DNA from: Phaeobacter sp. J2-8
Lineage (GTDB): Bacteria; Pseudomonadota; Alphaproteobacteria; Rhodobacterales; Rhodobacteraceae
Direction of reading: 5' to 3'
Assembly: GCF_022867865.1 (NCBI RefSeq)
Contig: NZ_JALIEC010000001.1
Coordinates: forward strand, 62,001-126,000
DNA: 64,000 bases
In this document: one piece after another, positions 55,140 to 63,625 of the stretch
Layout: each line of letters starts with the position of its first letter
Position numbering within the stretch: position 1 is the first letter of the stretch
Program-made: the position numbers and the translations under genes
Notes under the pieces: generated by a model
Told to the model about the DNA's origin: nothing
The model's input: the letters and a program-made list of their open reading frames with translations, nothing else
Database searches by the model: none

Positions 55140-55523
55140 ATGATGGAAATGATTGCGGATGTGCTGCTTGTCGCCGGGGCGCTTGGGGCGGGCATGTATT
55201 GTTATGTTCTTGCGCGGCGATTGAGCCGGTTCAACGATCTTGAAAACGGTGTTGGTGGGGCCGTGGCCGTTCTGTCCGCTCAGGTGGATGACCTGACCAA
55301 AACACTGCAGTCCGCGCAAGCGGCGGCAAATGGGTCAAGTAAGTCGCTGGAGGATCTGACAGGCAGAGCTGAATCTGTGTCCCGAAAGCTGGAACTATTG
55401 GTTGCCTCAATGCACGACATTCCAGATCAGGAAGAAAATGCCCCCCTGAACGAAAAGGAACCGTCGGTTGAGGCCGCCCCGGTATTTGCCCGGCATTCTC
55501 GGGAACCCGGAAGGGCAGGGTGA
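55140..55523 (+). CDS. Small membrane-anchored coiled-coil protein (possible DUF6468)
   Basis: A 127-residue protein with one N-terminal membrane segment (ADVLLVAGALGAGMYCYVLA) and a long amphipathic region with AVLSAQVDDLTKTLQSA and KSLEDLTGRAESVSRKLELLVASM, then a disordered tail. It is placed between fliL and motE as in many alphaproteobacterial flagellar loci. I recall a DUF6468 family with this profile but cannot confirm it. No known function. The stop overlaps the motE start region. Confidence 0.75.
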   Translation: MMEMIADVLLVAGALGAGMYCYVLARRLSRFNDLENGVGGAVAVLSAQVDDLTKTLQSAQAAANGSSKSLEDLTGRAESVSRKLELLVASMHDIPDQEENAPLNEKEPSVEAAPVFARHSREPGRAG

Positions 55524-56174
55524 TGAACAGAAATCTGAAACCCGGCGCAAAACCAAAGACCAAGGACGGATCCGCGACCAAGACCACACGGCCGCGCCGA
55601 CCGGGGCGGGGAACGTTAACCGTGATTGCCGCTTTATTGTTGGGCTCTGCGATTTCTGCGCATCGGTCTGCAAGCAACAGAGGCGATCGCGCGCGAGGCA
55701 AGCCCGGAAGAAATGGTCGCTGAGGTTACAGACAACCTGCCCGAACCCCTGCAATGCGAGACAGACCCTGATCTGCTGCCACTGCTCAACGCGATGGAAG
55801 ACCGGGAATCACGTATTCTGGAACGTGAGGAACGGATCATCATGCGGATGCGGGCGCTTAGGGTCGCAGACGATCAAATTAGTGCCAAATTGAAAGAACT
55901 GAAGGCGGCAGAAACCGCCCTGCGGGCCACTATTTCTCTGGCGGACGAGGCTGCCGAATCTGACCTGGCGCGGCTGACCGCGGTCTATGAAAACATGAAA
56001 CCCAAGGATGCGGCGGCCCTGTTTGAAACCATGGCGCCCGAGTTTGCGGCCGGGTTTCTTGGCCGTATGCGGTCGGAATCGGCGGCTGGCATCATGACCG
56101 GTCTGACACCGGAAACCGCTTACACGATTAGTGTGGTTCTTGCAGGACGCAATGCCGAAGTTCCAAAGCAATAA
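55523..56174 (+). CDS. motE: MotE-family protein, frameshifted
   Basis: In rhizobia, MotE is a periplasmic chaperone for the motility protein MotC. The first frame (ATG 55523, MNRNLKPGAKPK) has a membrane segment TLTVIAALLLGSAI; the second, from LRIGLQATEAIAREA, has a coiled coil (RILEREERIIMRMRALRVADD, two pieces) and the MgtE-N-like C-terminal MAPEFAAGFLGRMRSESAAGIM. One extra T at about 55653-55655 (GATTTCTGCG) breaks the frame. Corrected size is about 216 residues. It lies between the small coiled-coil protein and motA. Confidence 0.85.
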
Positions 56175-56234
56175 TCGAACGAAATCTTCAGAAATTTATG
56201 CGACTTCGATGCAAGGTTTGCAAAAGGTATCAAG

Positions 56235-57104
56235 ATGATTGGCTTTGTCGGAATTTCTATTGTCTTTGTCATGGTCTTCGGTGGCTATCTTCTCGCCGGG
56301 GGGAAACTGGCAATAATTATGAAGTCCCTGCCGTTCGAAATGATAATGATCGGGGGCGCCGCATTGGGGGCCTTCCTTATCAGTAACGATGCCGGGGGCG
56401 CGAAACACACAATAAAAGATATTGGAAAAGTGTTTAAAGGCCCGAAGTGGAAACAAGAGGATTACCGGGACCTTCTGTGTTTGCTTTTTGAACTGATACG
56501 GATTGCGAAACAAAATCCGGTGCAGTTGGAAGAGCATATTGAAACGCCCCAAGAGAGTTCCATATTTGCACGATATCCCAAAATACAAGGCGACAAAGAA
56601 TCTGTTGAACTGATTTGTGATACCTTGCGCGCCGCGACCATGAATTACGATGACCCACATCAGGTTGAAGAAGTGCTGGAAAAACGCATGGAGGCGGCCC
56701 TGCACCATAAAATGCATTCCAGCCATGCGCTGCAAACTGTGGCCGATGGCCTTCCTGCCTTGGGTATTGTTGCAGCGGTTTTGGGTGTTATCAAAACGAT
56801 GGGATCGATTGACCAACCTCCCGAAGTATTGGGGAAAATGATTGGTGGTGCTCTTGTCGGGACGTTCCTCGGTGTGTTCCTGGCCTATGGGTTGGTTGGC
56901 CCCTTTGCTGCGCGGGTCAAATCCGTTGTCGAAGATGACTCTCACTTTCACCAACTAATACGTGAAGTATTGGTGGCGAATCTACATTCCCATCCAACCA
57001 ATATTTGCATCGAAGTGGGGCGCCAGAATACACCCTCGCATTTCCGGCCAGATTTTAATGATTTGGAAGAGGCACTCAAATCCCTGAAACAGGATGCCGC
57101 ATGA
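56235..57104 (+). CDS. motA: Flagellar motor stator protein MotA
   Basis: MotA forms the proton channel with MotB. The 289-residue protein begins FVGISIVFVMVFGGYLLAGG, has the cytoplasmic loop with EEHIETPQESS and RAATM, and the second pair of helices with VADGLPALGIVAAVLGVIKTMGSID (in pieces) and GGALVGTFLGVFLAYGLVGPFA. The Pro and Glu residues that face FliG are in the expected loops. AAGGTATCAAG precedes ATG 56235. The stop overlaps the next gene. Confidence 0.95.
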   Translation: MIGFVGISIVFVMVFGGYLLAGGKLAIIMKSLPFEMIMIGGAALGAFLISNDAGGAKHTIKDIGKVFKGPKWKQEDYRDLLCLLFELIRIAKQNPVQLEEHIETPQESSIFARYPKIQGDKESVELICDTLRAATMNYDDPHQVEEVLEKRMEAALHHKMHSSHALQTVADGLPALGIVAAVLGVIKTMGSIDQPPEVLGKMIGGALVGTFLGVFLAYGLVGPFAARVKSVVEDDSHFHQLIREVLVANLHSHPTNICIEVGRQNTPSHFRPDFNDLEEALKSLKQDAA

Positions 57105-59179
57105 AACGCCTAATCGCCATACTTTCATTTCTCGTTTCATCTTTCCCAGCGAGTGCCGATACCGTGGTATTGCGATCAGGAGAACACGATAATTTCACGC
57201 GCATTGTCGCCTTTCTACCTGATGAGACCGATTGGCAAGTGGTGCAAAATGACCGACAGGTTGAGGTTATTATTACTGGTAAAACAGATCATAAATTCGA
57301 CAGTGGGACCGTTTTCGACCGCATTCCGCGTACCCGTATCTCGGATGTGAAGACAGTCGAGGACAATCAGCTTACTATTGAATTGGCTTGCCATTGTCGG
57401 GCTAAATCGTTTTTTCAAGCACCCAATATGCTGGTCTTTGATGTGTCGGAGACTGATCAAGCATTGCCCTCTCGGGAGGAGAGTGCATCTTCTCCGGATT
57501 CAAGACAGACCGATATGATAAATCAAGAGGGCGCGCCGATCGACCTACGCGATGCTTTAAAGCTCCCTACACAAGAACGACAGGTTTATTCCACCTCCAG
57601 CGTGTCGCAATTCGCGCAGGCCCTAGCGAACCGCACCACCAGGCAAGTTCTTGAAATTGGCGCTCCAAATTCAACCGTGCCGACGGAAAACGTTGTTGTT
57701 GGCACCGAGTTTCGCAATATCGCCGTACCAAATATTGCCCTGCCGGAAGCCCCCGGTTCCCGAGCTGCCAGTGGGCTGAGGGACCTGACCAAAGCAAATT
57801 GCACAGCGTTAAGCCGTGCACCGATTGATGAGTTCCTGGAAGTCGATGATTTCTATAAACTCAAAAATCAATTTCTCGCAGCGCTCTACACGGACGGGCT
57901 GCAATTGGACCGCAAGGTAGCAACGAAGCTGGCGCAATTGTACCTTTCACAGGGACTTGGTGCCGAGGCGGCACAACTTCTTGACCTGGCTGGTTTCAAT
58001 GGTGAAGGGCACGAATTTTTACGAAATTTGGCTGAGGTGATTGAAGTATCTGACGAGATTCCGCGCATTGAGTTCGAGAAATTTGAACATTGTAGCTCGG
58101 ACAACGTACTTTGGTCAAACCTGGCGGCCGCCAAAAAACCGATGACCGACGAAGAAGGGCTCGCCGTTGTGCGAATTGCAGAGGGCATGCCACGCCCGCT
58201 CCTTCGTACCATTTCGCCGAGGTTGATAACAAATCTGTTTTCGGCGGGCCAACCGGAAGCTGCCAATCTAATTTCCAAAATTGTTGATCGTTCCGGGATG
58301 TCCAGCCCCGCATCAATGGCAGAGGTCCTGCTCTCGGAAACCGAGACTGAGCAAGACAAGTTATTGGAATCCATATCGCAATCCAATGGGGAAGAAGCCG
58401 CTGAGGCAGCTGCCTTGCTCGTCGCCCGACACGTCGAGTCCGGTGAAGTCGTCCCCGCCCCTCTTGCCGATTTGGTGGCCAGTCACGCGGTGGAAAATCG
58501 CCACAGGGAGAATTCCGGCATGTTGCGCAAGGCTGAAGCATACTCTTTGATCTCACGCGGCGACTTTGATTTGGCTCTCGACAAGATCAAAACCGAAACC
58601 TTCGCGCCAGAAGATACATTTGACGTAAGGTCGAAGTTCTTTAAATCTTTAACCGCATCGGATGACACGGTTACGTTTTTACGCATTGTACATTCCGAGC
58701 TCCCCTTGATTTTGGACGTCGCACCAGAGGTCCGTCGCGCGGTCGCGGCGCGGCTATATCAAAATCAATTTCCCCAAACCGCCGCGCGGCTCATCGAGAC
58801 TGCCGAACCTTTGAGCGGCGAGCTATTGGCCCAAGCACTGTCTGCACGCACATCAGGTGAGATTGGTATTTCGGATGATCGGCTTTTTGACGCTGAGTCA
58901 TCCGATCAAAGAGGTATAGATGAGGCTCGTTATCATGCGTTGCTCGCTGCTGGCGAGCTAGTAGAAGCCAAGAAAACGGCGTCCACGTTGGGTCGCATGG
59001 ACCCAGTGGACACCATGATAGCCGCAATCGACCCGTTGCTTGCCCCAGATGCTTTTAATCCCGCCACATCAGGTCTTATCACATTGAAAGATGCCAATGA
59101 ACTGGCCGATGCAACTGCGTCGTTAGCCGATTCCGTGACATCAGTTTTAAACGACCCGGGCTTGGGGGTGTTGCCGTAA
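57101..59179 (+). CDS. Large periplasmic flagellar-locus protein (MotC-like position), unknown function
   Basis: This 692-residue protein is not one I can name. It has a signal peptide (about 1-19, ending PASA), then a beta-rich region with RSGEHDNFTRIVAFLPDETDW, a disordered stretch (about 120-160), and a long alpha-helical region from about 250 to the end, with repeated helix pairs such as LYLSQGLGAEAAQLLDLAG and KAEAYSLISRGDFDLALDKI that resemble TPR-like solenoids. It overlaps motA by four bases and lies before flhA. By position it is the counterpart of rhizobial MotC, the periplasmic motility protein that works with MotE and MotB; this is an inference. Its base composition is AT-rich like motA and flhA. 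Confidence 0.75.
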   Translation: MKRLIAILSFLVSSFPASADTVVLRSGEHDNFTRIVAFLPDETDWQVVQNDRQVEVIITGKTDHKFDSGTVFDRIPRTRISDVKTVEDNQLTIELACHCRAKSFFQAPNMLVFDVSETDQALPSREESASSPDSRQTDMINQEGAPIDLRDALKLPTQERQVYSTSSVSQFAQALANRTTRQVLEIGAPNSTVPTENVVVGTEFRNIAVPNIALPEAPGSRAASGLRDLTKANCTALSRAPIDEFLEVDDFYKLKNQFLAALYTDGLQLDRKVATKLAQLYLSQGLGAEAAQLLDLAGFNGEGHEFLRNLAEVIEVSDEIPRIEFEKFEHCSSDNVLWSNLAAAKKPMTDEEGLAVVRIAEGMPRPLLRTISPRLITNLFSAGQPEAANLISKIVDRSGMSSPASMAEVLLSETETEQDKLLESISQSNGEEAAEAAALLVARHVESGEVVPAPLADLVASHAVENRHRENSGMLRKAEAYSLISRGDFDLALDKIKTETFAPEDTFDVRSKFFKSLTASDDTVTFLRIVHSELPLILDVAPEVRRAVAARLYQNQFPQTAARLIETAEPLSGELLAQALSARTSGEIGISDDRLFDAESSDQRGIDEARYHALLAAGELVEAKKTASTLGRMDPVDTMIAAIDPLLAPDAFNPATSGLITLKDANELADATASLADSVTSVLNDPGLGVLP

Positions 59180-59239
59180 TTTCGTCCAGTTGGGTCGGAG
59201 TTTTTGGGGTAATTAGATCAAAGTTTGGCGGAAGAAATC

Positions 59240-61333
59240 ATGATGAAAAAAGTCAATCTAATTTCGACAATGGTCCTCAATCACACGGTTCTGCTTGCTT
59301 TGGGGCTGCTGGGAATCATTGCGATGATGATTTTTCCCGTGCCGGCGGTCATATTGGATCTTGGTTTATCGCTATCCTTTGCGCTCGCAATTCTGGTATT
59401 TGTCATTGTGCTTTTTATTGAGGAGCCGCTGGAATTTTCTTCGTTTCCAACCATTCTCCTGGCGGGGTTAATGCTGCGTCTTGCTTTGAACGTATCCTCC
59501 ACAAAACTAATAATTGGCCAAGGGCACACTGGCACGCAGGCTGCGGGAAATGTCATTGATGGGTTCGCTGGTTTCATAATGGGCGGTAATTTTGTAATTG
59601 GGTTAGTTACATTTTGTGTCATCCTTATTGTCAATTTTATGGTAATTACAAAGGGTGCTGCCAGAATGGCAGAGGTTGGAGCGCGATTTGCGCTCGACGG
59701 AATGCCCGGGAAGCAATTGGCCATTGATAGCGACGTATCGGCCGGTGCGATAGATCATGAAACCGCCAAAAAACGCCGTGAGCACGACCAAAGTGAAACA
59801 ACGTTTCTTGGCTCCCTAGATGGCGTTTCCAAGTTTGTAAAGGGCGACGCCATTGCAGGCCTCCTAATTACCATTCTGAATTTGGTGGTTGGGACATCAA
59901 ATGGCGTCATAGCACATGGAATGGAGTTTGGTGTCGCTCTCGAAACCTATGCCATTCTGACCGTTGGGGATGGTCTGGTCACGCAAATTCCGGCGGTCAT
60001 TGTTTCAATAGCTTCCGCGTTATTACTGGCCAAAGGCGGCAACTCTGGAACCGCGGATGTTGCGCTAATCAGACAATTGGGTAACCATCCGTCAGCGCTC
60101 ATGGCGGTTGCTGCATTGCAATTCTCTTTTGCAATTCTACCGGGCTTGCCGTTTGCCCCTTTCGCCTTGGGTGCGATCGTTTTTGCGGGGATGGGTGTTC
60201 ATCAATACAAGAAATCATCTCGGCTAGCTCAAGAACCAATTGACTCAGATATGCCGCTAGAGCCGCGAGTAAAACCTATTGGTGACCTCCTTTCGCTAGA
60301 CGACATCCATTTGGAGTTTGCAAGCGATTTGGTTGATATGGTTTTAGATCCCGCATCGGGACTAGATGCACGGATATCCAATATGCGAACCCATATTGCG
60401 ACGTCATTTGGTTTGATATTGCCTGAGATTCGTCTGACGGACAATGTATCTGTCGATCCCGGCACTTACATCATTCATATACAAGGCGTCGAACAGGCGC
60501 ACGCGCAAGTGCATCCTGATTTGGTTTTGGCTCTCATCCCCCAAGGGTCAGAGAATCTGCCGGAAGGTAAGGATGTAGATGAACCAGTTTATGGGGCTCC
60601 GGCAAGATGGATAAAAGCGGATCAGCAGGAGGATTTGGCACTACAAGGTTTGACCATTGTCACGCCTAACGAGGTTCTGGCGACGCATCTATTGGAGGTA
60701 ATCAAAGCAAATTTCAGTCGGTTGTTTACGTATAAGGCGCTTACTCGACTCCTGGACGAAATGGTGAATTTGACAGAGCCTGAACGAGCAGAAGCGAACC
60801 GGAAATTGTTGAACGAGATGATTCCGGACCAAGTCCCAATGGATTTGTTGCACCAAGTCTTGAAACATTTGTTGGACGAACAGGTTTCAATACGTAACCT
60901 TCCGGTCATTTTGGAGGCGATCGGTGAAGCGCGCAAGTTCACGAATCAACCCGAAGGCATCTGTGAACATGTTCGGCAGCGGCTTGGATTTCAGATAGTT
61001 TCCGGATTGAAGCGACCTGATGGAACTATTCCGTTAATTCAGCTCGCTCCGGAATGGGAAGAGATATTTGCAACATATCAGGTTGATACGGATCAAAACG
61101 CTGTTGATGTGGCGTTACCACCCGAAGTTTTTGCCAGGTTGGCTGGATCTATGGCAGATCAGATCGAGCAAAGCAGTGAAAATGGATTTTCCGCCTCTAT
61201 CGTCACGTCATCGCGTCGCCGCCGATTTCTGCGACGAATTACTCGAGCCAAGGGATTTCAAACACCAATCCTGTCGTTTGAAGAGTTGGGATTGGAAGCT
61301 CGTCCGATGTTGGTTGGAACCGTGGCTGCATGA
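59240..61333 (+). CDS. flhA: Flagellar export gate protein FlhA
   Basis: FlhA is the large gate protein of the export apparatus. The 697-residue product has an N-terminal membrane half of about eight helices with VILDLGLSLSFALAILVFVIVLF (two parts), the FHIPEP-family AGLMLRLALNVSSTKLI and ATKGAARMAEVGARFALDGMPGKQ-type loops (GAARMAEVGARFALDGMPGK), DGVSKFVKGDAIAGLLI, and a C-terminal cytoplasmic domain (about 360-697). ATG 59240 follows GGCGGAAG. The frame also opens at TTG 59225. It is notably AT-rich. fliR overlaps its end. Confidence 0.95.
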   Translation: MMKKVNLISTMVLNHTVLLALGLLGIIAMMIFPVPAVILDLGLSLSFALAILVFVIVLFIEEPLEFSSFPTILLAGLMLRLALNVSSTKLIIGQGHTGTQAAGNVIDGFAGFIMGGNFVIGLVTFCVILIVNFMVITKGAARMAEVGARFALDGMPGKQLAIDSDVSAGAIDHETAKKRREHDQSETTFLGSLDGVSKFVKGDAIAGLLITILNLVVGTSNGVIAHGMEFGVALETYAILTVGDGLVTQIPAVIVSIASALLLAKGGNSGTADVALIRQLGNHPSALMAVAALQFSFAILPGLPFAPFALGAIVFAGMGVHQYKKSSRLAQEPIDSDMPLEPRVKPIGDLLSLDDIHLEFASDLVDMVLDPASGLDARISNMRTHIATSFGLILPEIRLTDNVSVDPGTYIIHIQGVEQAHAQVHPDLVLALIPQGSENLPEGKDVDEPVYGAPARWIKADQQEDLALQGLTIVTPNEVLATHLLEVIKANFSRLFTYKALTRLLDEMVNLTEPERAEANRKLLNEMIPDQVPMDLLHQVLKHLLDEQVSIRNLPVILEAIGEARKFTNQPEGICEHVRQRLGFQIVSGLKRPDGTIPLIQLAPEWEEIFATYQVDTDQNAVDVALPPEVFARLAGSMADQIEQSSENGFSASIVTSSRRRRFLRRITRAKGFQTPILSFEELGLEARPMLVGTVAA

Positions 61334-62091
61334 CACTTGCTGATATTTACAGCGAGTTGAGCGGTTCGAGTGCTCTTGCGACGCTCATTTTTTTTCGTAT
61401 CGGTGCTGCCATGTCCGTAATGCCAGGAATAGGGACGCAAAGCGTTCCAGCAAGAATTAAACTGTCGCTTTCAATTTCGATCAGTCTGTTTATTTCATCG
61501 CTGTTTCTTGACTCTGCGCATTTGGTGCCATCCTTGACCGTCGTGGTTCTGGTGAGTGAGTCTGTTATTGGGTTGGCGGTTGGTCTGGCTTTTAGATTTA
61601 TGGTCTTTGCATTACAGATAGCCGGAACAATTGCGGCGCAATCGACATCCCTTAGTCAGATTTTGGGAAATTCGGGAGTCGAGCCGATGCCGGCCATGGG
61701 TCACATTTTGGTGGTTGGTGGTCTTGCTCTGTTGTTCTTGTCCGGGTTTCATTTAGAATTTCTGTCTACAATAGTTCGATTGTATGAAATCTGGCCTATT
61801 GGTGCAAAGCCCGAACCGGGCGAATTTGCGATGTGGATGACCCAACAGGCGAGCGATGTTTTTGTATTGTCATTTCGGATGGCTGTGCCCTTCGTGATCC
61901 TGTCCATGCTTTATAATGTGACACTTGGAGTTATAAACAAGGCGATGCCGCAGTTAATGGTATCATTTGTGGGTGCCCCAATTATCACCTTGGGTGGGAT
62001 GATTTTTCTGGCTCTTAGTGCGCCTTATATGCTGAGTTTGTGGAAAACCGCGGTTGAAAGCTTTGTTGCCAACCCAATAGGAGGCGTGTGA
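61330..62091 (+). CDS. fliR: Flagellar export apparatus protein FliR
   Basis: FliR is part of the export pore with FliP and FliQ. The 253-residue protein has six hydrophobic segments, with VPARIKLSLSISISLFISSL, the family's LGLAVGLAFRFMVFALQIAGTIAAQ (in part) and a C-terminal FVGAPIITLGGMIFLALS. It overlaps flhA (ATGA) and its stop overlaps the flhB ATG by one base, with the AGGAGG of flhB inside its last codons. Confidence 0.94.
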   Translation: MTLADIYSELSGSSALATLIFFRIGAAMSVMPGIGTQSVPARIKLSLSISISLFISSLFLDSAHLVPSLTVVVLVSESVIGLAVGLAFRFMVFALQIAGTIAAQSTSLSQILGNSGVEPMPAMGHILVVGGLALLFLSGFHLEFLSTIVRLYEIWPIGAKPEPGEFAMWMTQQASDVFVLSFRMAVPFVILSMLYNVTLGVINKAMPQLMVSFVGAPIITLGGMIFLALSAPYMLSLWKTAVESFVANPIGGV

Positions 62092-63176
62092 TGGCCTCAG
62101 AAACGGAAAGTGGTGACAAACCTCATGAACCTACGCCCAAAAAACTAGAGGATGCTCGAAAAAAGGGTGAGTTGGTTAAATCTGCCGAGGTCAACACCGC
62201 TGCGATGTATTTCGGGTTTCTTATTGCGGCTACAATATTCGGCGGTTCGATGCTCAATGGTCTTGGAACGACTATGACACCGCTGCTGTCACATTCTGAA
62301 GATCTTGCAAATGGGATATTCCGTGGGGATGGACGCGAGTTTGGCGGATATTTAATTGGCGCCGTTGCGATGGCGGTGGCGCCCTGGGTTCTTTTGCCCT
62401 TCTTGACGGTACTGACATCGGTGCTTGGTCAGCGCAGTATGGTTTTTGCACCAGATAAGCTGAAATTTAAAACTTCACGAATTTCGCCAGTTGCCAATTT
62501 CAAAAACAAATTTGGTTGGAATGGGCTGTTTGAGTTTTTCAAGAGTGCTGTGAAACTGGTGATCTATGCCGTGATCTTGGCGATGTTCCTCAATGGAAAA
62601 CAAGAAGTCATTCTTGGCGCGATGCAGCTGGAGGCCTCTGAAGCCATATTGATTTGGCTGAACCTGTCTATTTCTTTGTTGGCAATTGTTCTGGGTATTG
62701 CAACCTCGATTGGTGTTATTGACTATCTTTGGCAATTTCGAACGCATGTGGCCAAAAACCGCATGTCTGACAAGGAGATCAGGGACGAAGTCAAAGAGGC
62801 TGAGGGCGATCCGCATCTTAAAGCATCCCGCCGAAATAAGGCGCAGGAAATTGCGTTTAACCAGATGTTGAAACAGGTTCCGGAGGCGGATGTGGTGATC
62901 GTCAACCCAAGCCATTTTGCTGTGGCGCTGAAATGGAGCCGCGCGGCGGGGGAGGCCCCGGTTTGCATCGCCAAGGGCGTCGATGAGATTGCGTTGAAGA
63001 TCAAGGAGATAGCGCGGGAAGAGGGTGTGGCGATATATAGTGACCCGCCTACCGCGCGTGCGCTCTATGCCGATGTGAAACTGGATCAGCAGATTTGGTC
63101 GCAACATTTCGAGGCCGTCGCCGTTGCCATTCGCTACGCCGAAGCACTACGCCGAAAGAGCCGCGCATGGACATAA
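62091..63176 (+). CDS. flhB: Flagellar export switch protein FlhB (NPSH variant)
   Basis: FlhB switches export specificity by self-cleavage. The 361-residue protein begins with a basic segment (PTPKKLEDARKKGELVKSAEV), has four membrane segments in the first two thirds, and a cytoplasmic domain with KEIRDEVKEAEGDPHLKASRR and the autocleavage loop VIVNPSHFAVALKW. Most FlhB proteins have NPTH; here Ser replaces Thr, which is chemically mild. The ATG follows AGGAGG at 62079-62084. It overlaps the next gene by 10 bases. Confidence 0.95.
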   Translation: MASETESGDKPHEPTPKKLEDARKKGELVKSAEVNTAAMYFGFLIAATIFGGSMLNGLGTTMTPLLSHSEDLANGIFRGDGREFGGYLIGAVAMAVAPWVLLPFLTVLTSVLGQRSMVFAPDKLKFKTSRISPVANFKNKFGWNGLFEFFKSAVKLVIYAVILAMFLNGKQEVILGAMQLEASEAILIWLNLSISLLAIVLGIATSIGVIDYLWQFRTHVAKNRMSDKEIRDEVKEAEGDPHLKASRRNKAQEIAFNQMLKQVPEADVVIVNPSHFAVALKWSRAAGEAPVCIAKGVDEIALKIKEIAREEGVAIYSDPPTARALYADVKLDQQIWSQHFEAVAVAIRYAEALRRKSRAWT

Positions 63177-63613
63177 ATCAACTGTCGGAATTGAACCAGG
63201 TCGCCCGCGCCCAATTTGATCGGGATGCATTGAATTTGCGCGAGGCAATGGCCAAGGAGGCCGCGCTTCGCGCCGAGTTAGAGGCGCTTGTATCGTCAGA
63301 AGACAAGCGGGTTGTGGCTCAGCAGGGGGGGCTGGAGGTTGCTTTTGCCCAAACCGGCGAGGCGCTGTGGCAACATTGGGCGGACATGCGTCGCCGCGAG
63401 TTGCTGGCCAGACTGGCGCATCAACTCGCGGAAAAGGATGTTCTGAGGGCGCGTGCGCGACGGTCATTCGGGCGCCATACGGCACTGACATCGCTGGAAA
63501 ATGAGTCCCGCGCGGAACGTCTGGATCAGGCCGGAAAACGTGACTTGCAGGATCTTCTCGATCTGGAGATTTGCCGGGAATGGGGAACCGGGTCAATGGC
63601 CCCGAAACGGTAA
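63167..63613 (+). CDS. Small coiled-coil flagellar-locus protein, FliJ-like
   Basis: A 148-residue, highly charged, mostly helical protein starting MDINQLSELNQVARAQFDRDAL, rich in Ala, Glu, Arg and Leu, with no signal or membrane segment. Its shape and position after flhB resemble FliJ, a small coiled-coil export chaperone, but I see no diagnostic motif. The ATG overlaps flhB by 10 bases. It is convergent with the FliL-like gene; 12 bases separate the stops. Confidence 0.72.
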   Translation: MDINQLSELNQVARAQFDRDALNLREAMAKEAALRAELEALVSSEDKRVVAQQGGLEVAFAQTGEALWQHWADMRRRELLARLAHQLAEKDVLRARARRSFGRHTALTSLENESRAERLDQAGKRDLQDLLDLEICREWGTGSMAPKR

Positions 63614-63625
63614 TGGGGCCCGACC

